Positions 1-5,249 of a DNA stretch of 6,736 bases are shown one piece after another (positions within the stretch are counted from its first letter, which is position 1; the number at the start of each line of letters is the position of its first letter). The DNA is taken from the NCBI GenBank assembly GCA_946885905.1, contig CAMPHL010000146.1:1-6736 (forward strand), written 5' to 3'. The notes beneath the pieces are model-generated. The model was not told where the DNA came from and ran no database searches. It worked only from the letters and a program-made list of their open reading frames with translations. The translations under genes were made by a program, and so were the position numbers. The stretch comes from an uncultured Pseudomonadota bacterium (GTDB taxonomy: Bacteria > Pseudomonadota > Gammaproteobacteria > Burkholderiales > Usitatibacteraceae).

Positions 1-70
1 TTGGCAGGACCGCCGCAGGATCCGAATCCTCGGCGAGCCAAGCGGGCAACAGGTAGAGCCGGCCGGGCAT
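1..70 (-). CDS. SAM-dependent methyltransferase, RsmI-like (tetrapyrrole methylase family), N-terminal fragment
   Basis: On the minus strand an ATG at 70-68 opens a frame that reads MPGRLYLLPAWLAEDSDPAA followed by VLP and leaves the window still open, so only 23 codons are visible. The 'G-LYL-P--L-ED-DPAAVLP' pattern resembles the start of a methyltransferase of the tetrapyrrole methylase fold (RsmI-like) that I recall lying beside maf in betaproteobacteria. The proposed role is therefore S-adenosylmethionine-dependent methylation, with the substrate unknown. It follows the maf stop on the same strand after 14 bases (71-84), which suggests co-transcription with maf. A GAGG overlaps the maf stop codon but sits about 12 bases from the ATG, a poor ribosome binding site. 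No catalytic motif is inside the fragment, so the family call rests on the first residues and on context. Confidence 0.55.
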   Translation of the reverse strand, partial: MPGRLYLLPAWLAEDSDPAAVLP

Positions 71-84
71 CGGGGGCTCGCGCC

Positions 85-669
85 TCAGGGAACGTCGAAG
101 CCTTCGGCGCGCAGCATCGCCGCAAGGGCGATGAGCGGCAGCCCCACGAGCGCCGTGGGGTCGTCGCCGTGCAGGCGCGAGAGAAGCGCGATGCCCAGGC
201 CCTCGCTCTTGGCGCTGCCGGCCACGTCGAGGGCATGCTCGCGCTCGAGGTACCGGTCGATCTCCGCCTCGGACAAGCGCCGGAAAGCGACCTCCATCGT
301 GACCAGCCGTTCGTGCCGGCGCTCCATCCGCGCGTTGAAGACGCACAATGCCGTATGGAACAGGACCGAATGGCCGCTCACCTCGCGCAGCTGCTGCCGG
401 GCCCTGGCGAAGGTGCCGGGCTTGCCGATGGAGCGGCCGTCCAGGTCGGCGACCTGGTCGGAGCCGATGACCCACGCCTTGGGAAACTTGCGGGCGCCGG
501 CCTCGGCCTTGAGGCGCGCGAGCCGGATCGCGGTCTCGCGCGGCGGCTCGGCGCCGTGGGCAGTCTCATCGACTTCGGGCTTCCACGTCTCGAACGGCAG
601 GCCGAGGCGCTGCAGCAGTTCCCGGCGGTAGCGGGAGCTCGAGGCCAGGACTAATGAACTGTTCGCCAA
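85..669 (-). CDS. yceF: Maf-like nucleotide pyrophosphatase, YceF type (predicted 7-methyl-GTP pyrophosphatase)
   Basis: This 194-residue cytoplasmic protein should hydrolyse a non-canonical nucleoside triphosphate to the monophosphate and pyrophosphate; E. coli YceF prefers 7-methyl-GTP. The Maf signature is complete: LVLASSS at 6-12 followed by YRRELL at 14-19, PEVDET at 31-36, GSDQV at 69-73 with the presumed catalytic Asp71, GKPG at 82-86, AGSAKSEGLG at 150-159, and DDPTALVGLPLIAL at 169-182. The SDQV, KSEG and DPTALVGLPLI wording matches YceF rather than the dTTP/UTP-type YhdE. The usual Pro after the ASSS motif is Arg13 here. The start is a TTG at 669-667: no in-frame ATG or GTG lies before the conserved N-terminus, an in-frame TAA lies four codons upstream, and the TTG gives the normal family length. 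I see no strong Shine-Dalgarno sequence. It is transcribed away from the fab cluster, probably from the promoter at 701-709. Confidence 0.95.
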   Translation of the reverse strand: MANSSLVLASSSRYRRELLQRLGLPFETWKPEVDETAHGAEPPRETAIRLARLKAEAGARKFPKAWVIGSDQVADLDGRSIGKPGTFARARQQLREVSGHSVLFHTALCVFNARMERRHERLVTMEVAFRRLSEAEIDRYLEREHALDVAGSAKSEGLGIALLSRLHGDDPTALVGLPLIALAAMLRAEGFDVP

Positions 670-716
670 ATCAGTAATTTAGTATTGATATTTCAAGTCG
701 ATTCTAGCACACAATC
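670..716. promoter_or_regulatory. Divergent intergenic region between maf and yceD
   Basis: This 47-base spacer is strikingly AT-rich compared with the surrounding GC-rich genes and must hold the start signals for transcription in both directions. On the minus strand it contains a clear extended -10 (annotated separately at 701-709). On the plus strand I see only weak candidates: TAGTAT at 680-685 and GATATT at 687-692, each a four-of-six -10 match, and TTGATA at 685-690, a good -35 hexamer but with no -10 at the proper distance. The yceD ATG at 717 has no Shine-Dalgarno sequence, so the plus-strand promoter and leader remain undefined. An imperfect inverted repeat spans 671-688. Confidence 0.6.
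701..709 (-). promoter_or_regulatory. Extended -10 promoter of maf/yceF
   Basis: Read on the minus strand this is TGCTAGAAT, that is TGn followed by TAGAAT, five of six matches to the sigma-70 -10 hexamer plus the extended TG. No recognisable -35 hexamer lies 16-18 bases upstream, which is tolerated by extended -10 promoters. Transcription would start near position 694 and leave a leader of about 25 bases before the TTG start of maf. The identical nine bases precede acpP at 5190-5198. The start site is inferred, not observed. Confidence 0.55.
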
Positions 717-1208
717 ATGGACGATCCCTGCCTCCTCGACCCCTCGCACATCTCGGCAAAGCCGCTCGTCTTCAAGGGGCGCTTCGTTCCCGCCGACCTC
801 GAGCGGCTCGAAGGCTCGATCGCCGACGAGCGTGGCGAGCTGCGCTACGAGATCACCGCGGCCCTGGACAGGCGGCGTCGGAAGAGCGTGTCGTGTATAA
901 TCGAGGGCTTCGTTTTTCTCATATGCCAGAACAGTTTGGAAGCGTTCCGGCACGAAATATCGATCAACGACCGGCTCATCCTCGTCGACGACGAGTCCGG
1001 GCTTCCGTCGGTCGAGGAGGAGGACGAAAACGAAGACTACGTGGTCGCGGACGAGCCTCTGGACGTCCGGGACCTGGTCGAGGACGCGGTCCTGCTGTCT
1101 TTGCCTATGGTCCCGCGCAAGCCGGGGCTGGAAGACCCGGTGAAGCCAGGAGGGGAGCAGCCACGGCAATCGCCGTTCGCCGCCCTCGCGCGCCTCAAGA
1201 AAAGGTGA
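717..1208 (+). CDS. yceD: YceD family protein (DUF177), 23S rRNA/50S accumulation factor
   Basis: The 163-residue product belongs to the DUF177/YceD family, which almost always sits directly before rpmF; E. coli YceD and its plant relatives are linked to 23S rRNA accumulation. Recognisable family elements are the N-terminal [11 protein letters not shown] at 21-31, the central [16 protein letters not shown] at 62-77, an acidic linker (EEEDENEDY at 100-108), the [19 protein letters not shown] block at 116-134, and the C-terminal [12 protein letters not shown] at 152-163, close to the family's 'NPFAVLASLKRK' ending. The family's central CxxC reads Cys70-Gln-Asn-Ser73, so the second cysteine is missing. 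The ATG at 717 gives a normal-length protein but has no visible Shine-Dalgarno sequence. The codons around 894-965 are unusually AT-rich, with three ATA isoleucine codons and a perfect -10 hexamer. It is the first gene of the cluster, 19 bases ahead of rpmF. Confidence 0.9.
   Translation: MDDPCLLDPSHISAKPLVFKGRFVPADLERLEGSIADERGELRYEITAALDRRRRKSVSCIIEGFVFLICQNSLEAFRHEISINDRLILVDDESGLPSVEEEDENEDYVVADEPLDVRDLVEDAVLLSLPMVPRKPGLEDPVKPGGEQPRQSPFAALARLKKR
896..901 (+). promoter_or_regulatory. Candidate internal promoter (-10 TATAAT) within yceD
   Basis: A perfect TATAAT lies inside yceD, in a locally AT-rich patch of a GC-rich gene. It is followed by a GC-rich stretch (CGAGGGC) where a discriminator would lie, giving a start near 908 and a leader of about 320 bases to rpmF. 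No -35 hexamer is recognisable 16-18 bases upstream, and the TG extension is out of register by one base. It could supply extra transcription of rpmF, plsX and fab genes, but that is inference; the hexamer alone could be chance. Confidence 0.35.
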
Positions 1209-1215
1209 TTCGAAC

Positions 1216-1220
1216 AGGAG
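1216..1220 (+). promoter_or_regulatory. Ribosome binding site of rpmF
   Basis: AGGAG is placed 7 bases before the ATG at 1228, an optimal Shine-Dalgarno arrangement. It fixes the rpmF start. It is one of only two strong sites in the cluster, the other being at acpP. Confidence 0.85.
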
Positions 1221-1227
1221 AATTCAA

Positions 1228-1407
1228 ATGGCCGTCCAACAGAACAAGAAGTCGCCCTCGAAGCGCGGAATGCACCGGGCGCACGACCACCTCGGCAAGC
1301 CGCCGACCGCAGTCGAGCCCACCACGGGCGAAACGCACCTGCGCCACCACATCTCGCCGTCGGGCTACTACCGCGGCAAGAAGGTCATCCAGTCCAAGGA
1401 AGACTAG
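1228..1407 (+). CDS. rpmF: 50S ribosomal protein L32 (bL32)
   Basis: This short gene encodes 59 residues beginning [20 protein letters not shown] and ending in KVIQSKED. It is the bacterial ribosomal protein L32, a small basic component of the large subunit that contacts 23S rRNA. The hallmarks are the '[16 protein letters not shown]' N-terminus at 5-20, '[24 protein letters not shown]' at 28-53, and the normal length of 57-60 residues. It carries no zinc-binding CxxC pairs, so it is the cysteine-free form common in betaproteobacteria. An AGGAG lies 7 bases upstream. The yceD stop is 19 bases before its ATG, and plsX starts 19 bases after its TAG, consistent with the well-known yceD-rpmF-plsX co-transcription. 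Lys and Arg residues are dense throughout, as expected for an rRNA-binding protein. Confidence 0.98.
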   Translation: MAVQQNKKSPSKRGMHRAHDHLGKPPTAVEPTTGETHLRHHISPSGYYRGKKVIQSKED

Positions 1408-1426
1408 GTCCGGGCGGCCCCTGGCG

Positions 1427-2458
1427 ATGCCGGTCATCGCCGTCGACGCCATGGGCGGGGACCACGGGCCTTCGGTCACCGTTCCCGCCAGCCTCGACTT
1501 CCTGGCCGCGGACAGCGAGAGCAGGCTGCTGCTCGTGGGGCTCAGGGAGCCCCTGGAGCGCGAGCTCGCGCGGGCCGATCCGGCGCTTCGTTCGCGCATC
1601 GAGATCGTGCCCGCCTCCGAGGTCGTGGGGATGGACGAGGACGTGCGGACCGCGATCCGCACCAAGAAGGATTCTTCGATGCGCGTGGCGATCGACCTCG
1701 TGAAGGACGGCCGCGCGCACGCTTGCGTGAGCGCCGGCAACACCGGCGCGCTCATGGGCACGGCCAAGTTCGTGCTGAAGACCCTTCCCGGCATCGACCG
1801 CCCCGCGATCTGCGCCGTCCTGCCCACCCGCAGGGGACGCGTCTATGCGCTCGACCTGGGCGCGAATGCCGACTGCACCCCGGAGCACCTGCAGCAGTTC
1901 GCCATCATGGGCGCCACGCTCGTGCGCGAGATGGAGGGCCTGCAGAACCCCTCGGTCGGGCTGCTCAACATCGGCTCCGAGGAGATCAAGGGCAACGAGG
2001 TGGTGAAGAAGGCGGGCGAGCTGCTGCGCGCCACGCCCATCAATTTCCACGGCAACGTAGAGGGCGACGACATCTACAAGGGAACCACCGATGTGGTCGT
2101 GTGCGACGGGTTCGCGGGCAACGTCGCCCTCAAGACCTCCGAGGGATTGGCCAAGATGCTGGGCGATTTCCTCAAGGAAGAGTTCACGCGCAGCTGGTGG
2201 ACGAAGCTCCTGGCGGTCTTCGCCTGGCCGATCCTGCGCCGCTTCCGCAACCGCGTCGACCCCCGGCTCTACAACGGCGCGGCTCTGCTGGGCCTCAAGG
2301 GCATCGTCGTGAAAAGCCACGGCTCGGCCGACCGGCTCGCCTTCGCCACCGCGCTCAAGCGCGCGGCGGGCGAGGCGCGGCACGGCCTGATCGAGCGCAT
2401 CGGCGAGCAGATCGCGGGCGTGCACGCGGCCGCCCCGGCGCAGGCGCCCGCGCCATGA
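1427..2458 (+). CDS. plsX: Phosphate acyltransferase PlsX (acyl-ACP:phosphate transacylase)
   Basis: PlsX converts long-chain acyl-ACP and inorganic phosphate to acyl-phosphate, the donor for PlsY in phosphatidic acid synthesis; it is a peripheral membrane enzyme. The 343-residue length is normal. Conserved blocks are [12 protein letters not shown] at 4-15, [12 protein letters not shown] at 100-111, LDLGANADC at 142-150, [10 protein letters not shown] at 181-190, [11 protein letters not shown] at 209-219, [15 protein letters not shown] at 226-240 and [18 protein letters not shown] at 282-299. A hydrophobic/basic stretch at 257-277 ([19 protein letters not shown] region) is the part expected to touch the membrane. 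The Ala/Pro-rich tail at 333-343 looks unstructured. The ATG at 1427 is chosen because the conserved strand IAVDAMGG follows at once; the frame is open upstream to 893 but crosses rpmF and has no family similarity. No good Shine-Dalgarno sequence is seen, so coupling to rpmF is likely. Confidence 0.97.
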   Translation: MPVIAVDAMGGDHGPSVTVPASLDFLAADSESRLLLVGLREPLERELARADPALRSRIEIVPASEVVGMDEDVRTAIRTKKDSSMRVAIDLVKDGRAHACVSAGNTGALMGTAKFVLKTLPGIDRPAICAVLPTRRGRVYALDLGANADCTPEHLQQFAIMGATLVREMEGLQNPSVGLLNIGSEEIKGNEVVKKAGELLRATPINFHGNVEGDDIYKGTTDVVVCDGFAGNVALKTSEGLAKMLGDFLKEEFTRSWWTKLLAVFAWPILRRFRNRVDPRLYNGAALLGLKGIVVKSHGSADRLAFATALKRAAGEARHGLIERIGEQIAGVHAAAPAQAPAP

Positions 2459-2474
2459 CCGGCTCGCGCACCCG

Positions 2475-3434
2475 ATGATCCACGCCCGTATCACGGGAAC
2501 CGGCGGGTATCTCCCGAGCAAGGTCCTTACCAACAAGGACCTCGAGGCGATGGTGCAGACGAGCGACGAATGGATCGTCGCCCGCACCGGGATCCGGGAG
2601 CGCCACATCGCGGCCGACGACGAGTTCACGAGCGACCTGGCCCTGCATGCCTGCCGCCGCGCGCTCGATGCGGCGGGGCGCACCAGCGCCGAGGTCGACC
2701 TCATCATCGTCGCGACCTCCACGCCGGACATGGTCTTCCCGTCGAGCGCGTGCCTGCTGCAGGCCAAGCTCGGCGTGAGCCGTGGCGCGGCGTTCGACCT
2801 GCAGGCGGTGTGCAGCGGGTTCGCCTATGCCCTGGCCGTCGCGGATTTGTTCGTGAAGTCCGGGGCCCACCGCTGCGCCCTGGTGGTCGGGGCCGAGGTC
2901 TTCTCGCGCATCCTCGACTGGAAGGACCGCGGCACCTGCGTGCTCTTCGGCGACGGCGCGGGCGCGGTCGTGCTCGAGGCCTCGGACAAGCCGGGAATCC
3001 TTTCGGCCAACCTGCATGCCGACGGCGCGCATGCCGCGATCCTCAACACACCCGGGCACGTCCGCGGCGGCGCGATCCACGGCGATCCCACGCTCAAGAT
3101 GGACGGCGGCGCGGTCTTCAAGCTTGCCGTGCGGGTGCTGGAGGAGAGCGCCCGCGAGGCGCTCGCGAACAACGGCCTCGCGGTCGGCGACCTCGACGCC
3201 TACATCCCCCACCAGGCCAACGTGCGCATCATCTCGCACGTCGCCAGGAAGCTGGGGCTGCCCGAGGACAAGGCAATCGTCACGGTCGACCGGCACGCCA
3301 ACACCTCCGCCGCATCGGTGCCGCTCGCGCTCGACGTCGCCGTACGCGACGGGCGCATCAAGCCGGGCCACCTCGTGCTGCTGCAGGGCGTGGGCGGCGG
3401 CTTCACCTGGGGCTCGGTCCTCCTTCGCTACTGA
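2475..3434 (+). CDS. fabH: Beta-ketoacyl-ACP synthase III (FabH)
   Basis: FabH starts fatty acid synthesis by condensing acetyl-CoA (or another short acyl-CoA) with malonyl-ACP to give acetoacetyl-ACP. The 319 residues match the usual length. The thiolase-fold catalytic triad is complete: Cys113 in [12 protein letters not shown] (109-120), His246 in YIPHQAN (243-249) and Asn276 in RHANTSAAS (273-281). Other family marks are the N-terminal ITGTGGYLP at 6-14, [16 protein letters not shown] at 31-46, [10 protein letters not shown] at 158-167, and the C-terminal [15 protein letters not shown] at 305-319. The ATG at 2475 begins just before the conserved first strand, 16 bases after plsX. No Shine-Dalgarno sequence is evident, suggesting translation coupled to plsX. 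The starter acyl-CoA preference cannot be read from the sequence by eye; the position next to fabD and fabG argues for the housekeeping enzyme. Confidence 0.98.
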   Translation: MIHARITGTGGYLPSKVLTNKDLEAMVQTSDEWIVARTGIRERHIAADDEFTSDLALHACRRALDAAGRTSAEVDLIIVATSTPDMVFPSSACLLQAKLGVSRGAAFDLQAVCSGFAYALAVADLFVKSGAHRCALVVGAEVFSRILDWKDRGTCVLFGDGAGAVVLEASDKPGILSANLHADGAHAAILNTPGHVRGGAIHGDPTLKMDGGAVFKLAVRVLEESAREALANNGLAVGDLDAYIPHQANVRIISHVARKLGLPEDKAIVTVDRHANTSAASVPLALDVAVRDGRIKPGHLVLLQGVGGGFTWGSVLLRY

Positions 3435-3440
3435 CGCCTG

Positions 3441-4376
3441 ATGCCTCACGCCTGCCTCGCCATCGTCTTTCCCGGTCAGGGCTCCCAGTCCGTCGGCATG
3501 GTCAAGGGATTCGCCGGCCTGCCGATCGTCGAGCAAACGTTTCGCGAAGCGTCGGCGATCGCGGACGTGGACTACTGGACGATGGCGAACGAAGGACCCG
3601 CGGAGCTGCAGAACCAGACGGTCAACACCCAGCCGCTGATGCTCGTGGCGGGCGTCGCGTGCTGGCGCGCCTGGCGCGAGAAGGGCGGCCCGATGCCAGC
3701 CTACTTCGCCGGGCACAGCCTGGGCGAGTACACGGCGCTCGTGGCGTCGAAGGCGCTGCGATTCGAGGATGCACTTCCCACCGTGCGCCTTCGCGCCCAA
3801 GCGATGCAGGAAGCCGTGCCCGAGGGCACCGGCGGGATCGCCGCCATCGTGGGCCTCGACGATGCCAGGCTGCCGGCCGTGCTCTCCGAAGCCGCCCAGG
3901 GCGACGTGGTCGAAGCCGCGAACCTCAACTCGCCGGGCCAGGTAGTCGTCGCCGGCCATCGCGCCGCCGTGGAACGCGCGATGGCGGTCGCGAAGGCACA
4001 GGGCGCGAAGCTCGTGAAGATGTTGCCGATGAGCGCTCCTTCGCACTGCAGCCTGATGAAGCCCGCGGCCGATCGGTTGCGTGAGCGCCTGGAGGCGATC
4101 GAGATCCGCAGCCCCGAAGTGCCCGTGATCCACAACCGCTTCGTCGAGTCCTTCGAAGACCCCGCCCGCATACGGACCGCGCTCGTGGAACAGCTCGACC
4201 ATCCGGTGCGCTGGATCGAGACCGTGCAGTGGCTTTCCGCGCATGGCGTGAACCGTTTCGTCGAGTGCGGCCCGGGCAGGGTGCTCGCGGGGCTCGTGAA
4301 GCGCGTCTCGAAGGAAGCCGATGCCGTGGCCGTGACCGATTCCGCTGCCCTCGAGGCTGCGCTCAAGCTAGGTTGA
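3441..4376 (+). CDS. fabD: Malonyl-CoA:ACP transacylase (FabD)
   Basis: FabD moves the malonyl group from CoA to the phosphopantetheine arm of AcpP, supplying the extender for FabH and FabF. The protein has 311 residues against 309 in E. coli. Active-site elements are all present: the oxyanion-hole loop FPGQGSQ at 10-16, the nucleophile Ser93 in AGHSLGEYTAL (90-100), Arg118, which should bind the malonyl carboxylate, in RLRAQAMQEAVPEGTGG, His202 in MSAPSHC (197-203), Gln251 in EQLDHPVRW, and the GPGRVLAGL loop at 277-285. The motif usually reading HNVD is HNRF at 231-234, a mild departure. The ATG at 3441 lies 6 bases after the fabH stop and directly before the first conserved strand; no Shine-Dalgarno sequence is visible, so re-initiation after fabH is probable. 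Confidence 0.98.
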   Translation: MPHACLAIVFPGQGSQSVGMVKGFAGLPIVEQTFREASAIADVDYWTMANEGPAELQNQTVNTQPLMLVAGVACWRAWREKGGPMPAYFAGHSLGEYTALVASKALRFEDALPTVRLRAQAMQEAVPEGTGGIAAIVGLDDARLPAVLSEAAQGDVVEAANLNSPGQVVVAGHRAAVERAMAVAKAQGAKLVKMLPMSAPSHCSLMKPAADRLRERLEAIEIRSPEVPVIHNRFVESFEDPARIRTALVEQLDHPVRWIETVQWLSAHGVNRFVECGPGRVLAGLVKRVSKEADAVAVTDSAALEAALKLG

Positions 4377-4380
4377 CCCC

Positions 4381-5121
4381 ATGCTCGACGGACAAGTAGC
4401 CATCGTCACCGGCGCCTCGAGCGGCATCGGCGAGGCGATCCTGCAGGCGCTCGCGAAGGCCGGTGCCACGGTCGTGGGCACCGCCACGGGAGAAAAGGGG
4501 GTGGAGTCGATCTCGAACGGCCTCGCGGCGCTGTCCGCGAAAGGCGCCGGGCGCGTGCTCGACGTTCGCGACGCCAGCGGCTGCGCCGCATTCGTGGACA
4601 GGGTGCAGGAGGAGTTCGGCGCGCCCGCGATCCTGGTGAACAACGCGGGGGCCACGCGCGACAACCTGCTCGCGCGCATGAAGGACGAGGAATGGGACGA
4701 CGTGCAGGCCACGAACCTCAAGTCGGTGTTCCTGCTCTCGCGCGCAGTGTTGCGCGGCATGATGAAGGCGCGCGCCGGGCGCATCGTGAACGTGACTTCC
4801 GTCGTGGGCTTCAGCGGCAACGCCGGGCAGACCAACTACGCCGCGGCCAAGGCCGGGATGGTGGGATTCTCGAAATCGCTCGCCCGCGAAGTGGGCAGCC
4901 GCAACATCACGGTGAACTGCGTGGCGCCGGGATTCATCGAAACCGACATGACGCGGGCGCTGCCCGAGGAGCAGGTCAAGCGCCTGGTCGACAACGTCCC
5001 GCTGGGGCGGCTGGGCCGCGTCGACGACGTCGCGCAGGCGGTGCTGTTCCTGTGCTCGCCCGGCGCCGCGTACATAACGGGCGCGACTTTGCACGTAAAT
5101 GGCGGCATGTTCATGGATTGA
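4381..5121 (+). CDS. fabG: 3-oxoacyl-ACP reductase (FabG)
   Basis: FabG is the NADPH-dependent short-chain dehydrogenase that reduces 3-oxoacyl-ACP to (R)-3-hydroxyacyl-ACP in each elongation round; it works as a cytosolic tetramer. The 246 residues hold the full SDR set: the cofactor loop TGASSGIG at 10-17, NNAG at 87-90, and the tetrad Asn112, Ser140, Tyr153 and Lys157 (YAAAK at 153-157). The post-active-site VAPGFIETDMT at 181-191 and the C-terminal YITGATLHVNGGMFMD at 231-246 are characteristic of FabG rather than of a general SDR. The DVRD at 61-64 follows the family's pattern at the adenine pocket. The ATG at 4381 is 4 bases after the fabD stop, with only a weak AGG 8 bases upstream. 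The gene is followed by the cluster's longest spacer, which contains a hairpin and the acpP promoter. Confidence 0.98.
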   Translation: MLDGQVAIVTGASSGIGEAILQALAKAGATVVGTATGEKGVESISNGLAALSAKGAGRVLDVRDASGCAAFVDRVQEEFGAPAILVNNAGATRDNLLARMKDEEWDDVQATNLKSVFLLSRAVLRGMMKARAGRIVNVTSVVGFSGNAGQTNYAAAKAGMVGFSKSLAREVGSRNITVNCVAPGFIETDMTRALPEEQVKRLVDNVPLGRLGRVDDVAQAVLFLCSPGAAYITGATLHVNGGMFMD

Positions 5122-5129
5122 GCAAGATT

Positions 5130-5162
5130 TCCCGGGGGCGCGCGAGGCGCGCGCCGCCGGGA
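5130..5162 (+). other. Strong GC-rich hairpin in the fabG-acpP spacer, no T-tract
   Basis: Eight bases after the fabG stop, 5130-5144 pairs with 5148-5162 around a three-base AGG loop. The stem has an inner run of 8 pairs (5137-5144 with 5148-5155), a single G-G mismatch (5136/5156), and an outer run of 6 pairs (5130-5135 with 5157-5162). It is not followed by a run of T on either strand, so it is not a classical intrinsic terminator. It may act as a partial attenuator, an RNA-processing site or a 3' stabiliser of the upstream message, which would let acpP be expressed separately from its own promoter. The pairing is seen; the function is inferred. Confidence 0.6.
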
Positions 5163-5189
5163 TTCGGGGGCGGAAGGGGGGTCAAACGA

Positions 5190-5198
5190 TGCTAGAAT
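5190..5198 (+). promoter_or_regulatory. Extended -10 promoter of acpP
   Basis: TGCTAGAAT is a TGn plus a five-of-six -10 hexamer (TAGAAT at 5193-5198), in a relatively AT-rich island after a G-rich run. The region 16-18 bases upstream is GGGCGGAAGG and offers no -35 hexamer, so the extended TG probably carries recognition, perhaps with an activator. Transcription should begin near 5205, giving a leader of about 45 bases with the acpP ribosome binding site. A dedicated acpP promoter fits the large demand for ACP and the known acpP promoter in E. coli. Confidence 0.6.
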
Positions 5199-5238
5199 TA
5201 CGCGCTTTTCTCGCGCACGAAATCAACAGAATCAGCCT

Positions 5239-5243
5239 GGAGG
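5239..5243 (+). promoter_or_regulatory. Ribosome binding site of acpP
   Basis: GGAGG (within TGGAGGAAG) lies 6 bases before the ATG at 5250, close to the perfect Shine-Dalgarno sequence and spacing. It fixes the acpP start and is the strongest site in the window, in keeping with ACP being one of the most abundant proteins in the cell. Confidence 0.9.
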
Positions 5244-5249
5244 AAGTCG

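Noticed and set aside
1..654. Plus-strand open frame of 217 codons opposite maf
   Set aside because: It is the antisense of maf, whose Maf-family motifs are complete; the plus-strand product resembles nothing.
685..713. Sigma-70 promoter for yceD with TTGATA as -35
   Set aside because: At 16-18 bases downstream the sequence is GCACACAA, with no resemblance to a -10 hexamer, so the -35 match alone is not enough.
893..1426. Upstream extension of plsX to an ATG at 893
   Set aside because: The extra 178 codons overlap yceD and rpmF in another frame and encode low-complexity Arg/Gly sequence. PlsX proteins begin right before the [11 protein letters not shown] motif, which follows the ATG at 1427.
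1385..2767. Open frame of 460 codons on the minus strand opposite plsX and the start of fabH
   Set aside because: Same explanation: a shadow of well-supported genes with biased composition and no recognisable motif.
2355..4244. Open frame of 629 codons on the minus strand across plsX, fabH and fabD
   Set aside because: It lies opposite three genes with complete catalytic motifs. Its composition (rich in Arg, His, Asp, Gly, Ala) is what the antisense of GC-rich codons gives, and it resembles no family I know.
5130..5181. Intrinsic (Rho-independent) terminator after fabG
   Set aside because: The hairpin is strong, but the bases after it are ATTCGGGGGCGG with no T-tract, and the opposite strand also lacks one.
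5202..5216. Small hairpin GCGC-loop-GCGC just after the acpP -10
   Set aside because: Only four pairs with a seven-base loop, and it overlaps the predicted transcription start, so it would be incomplete in the RNA.
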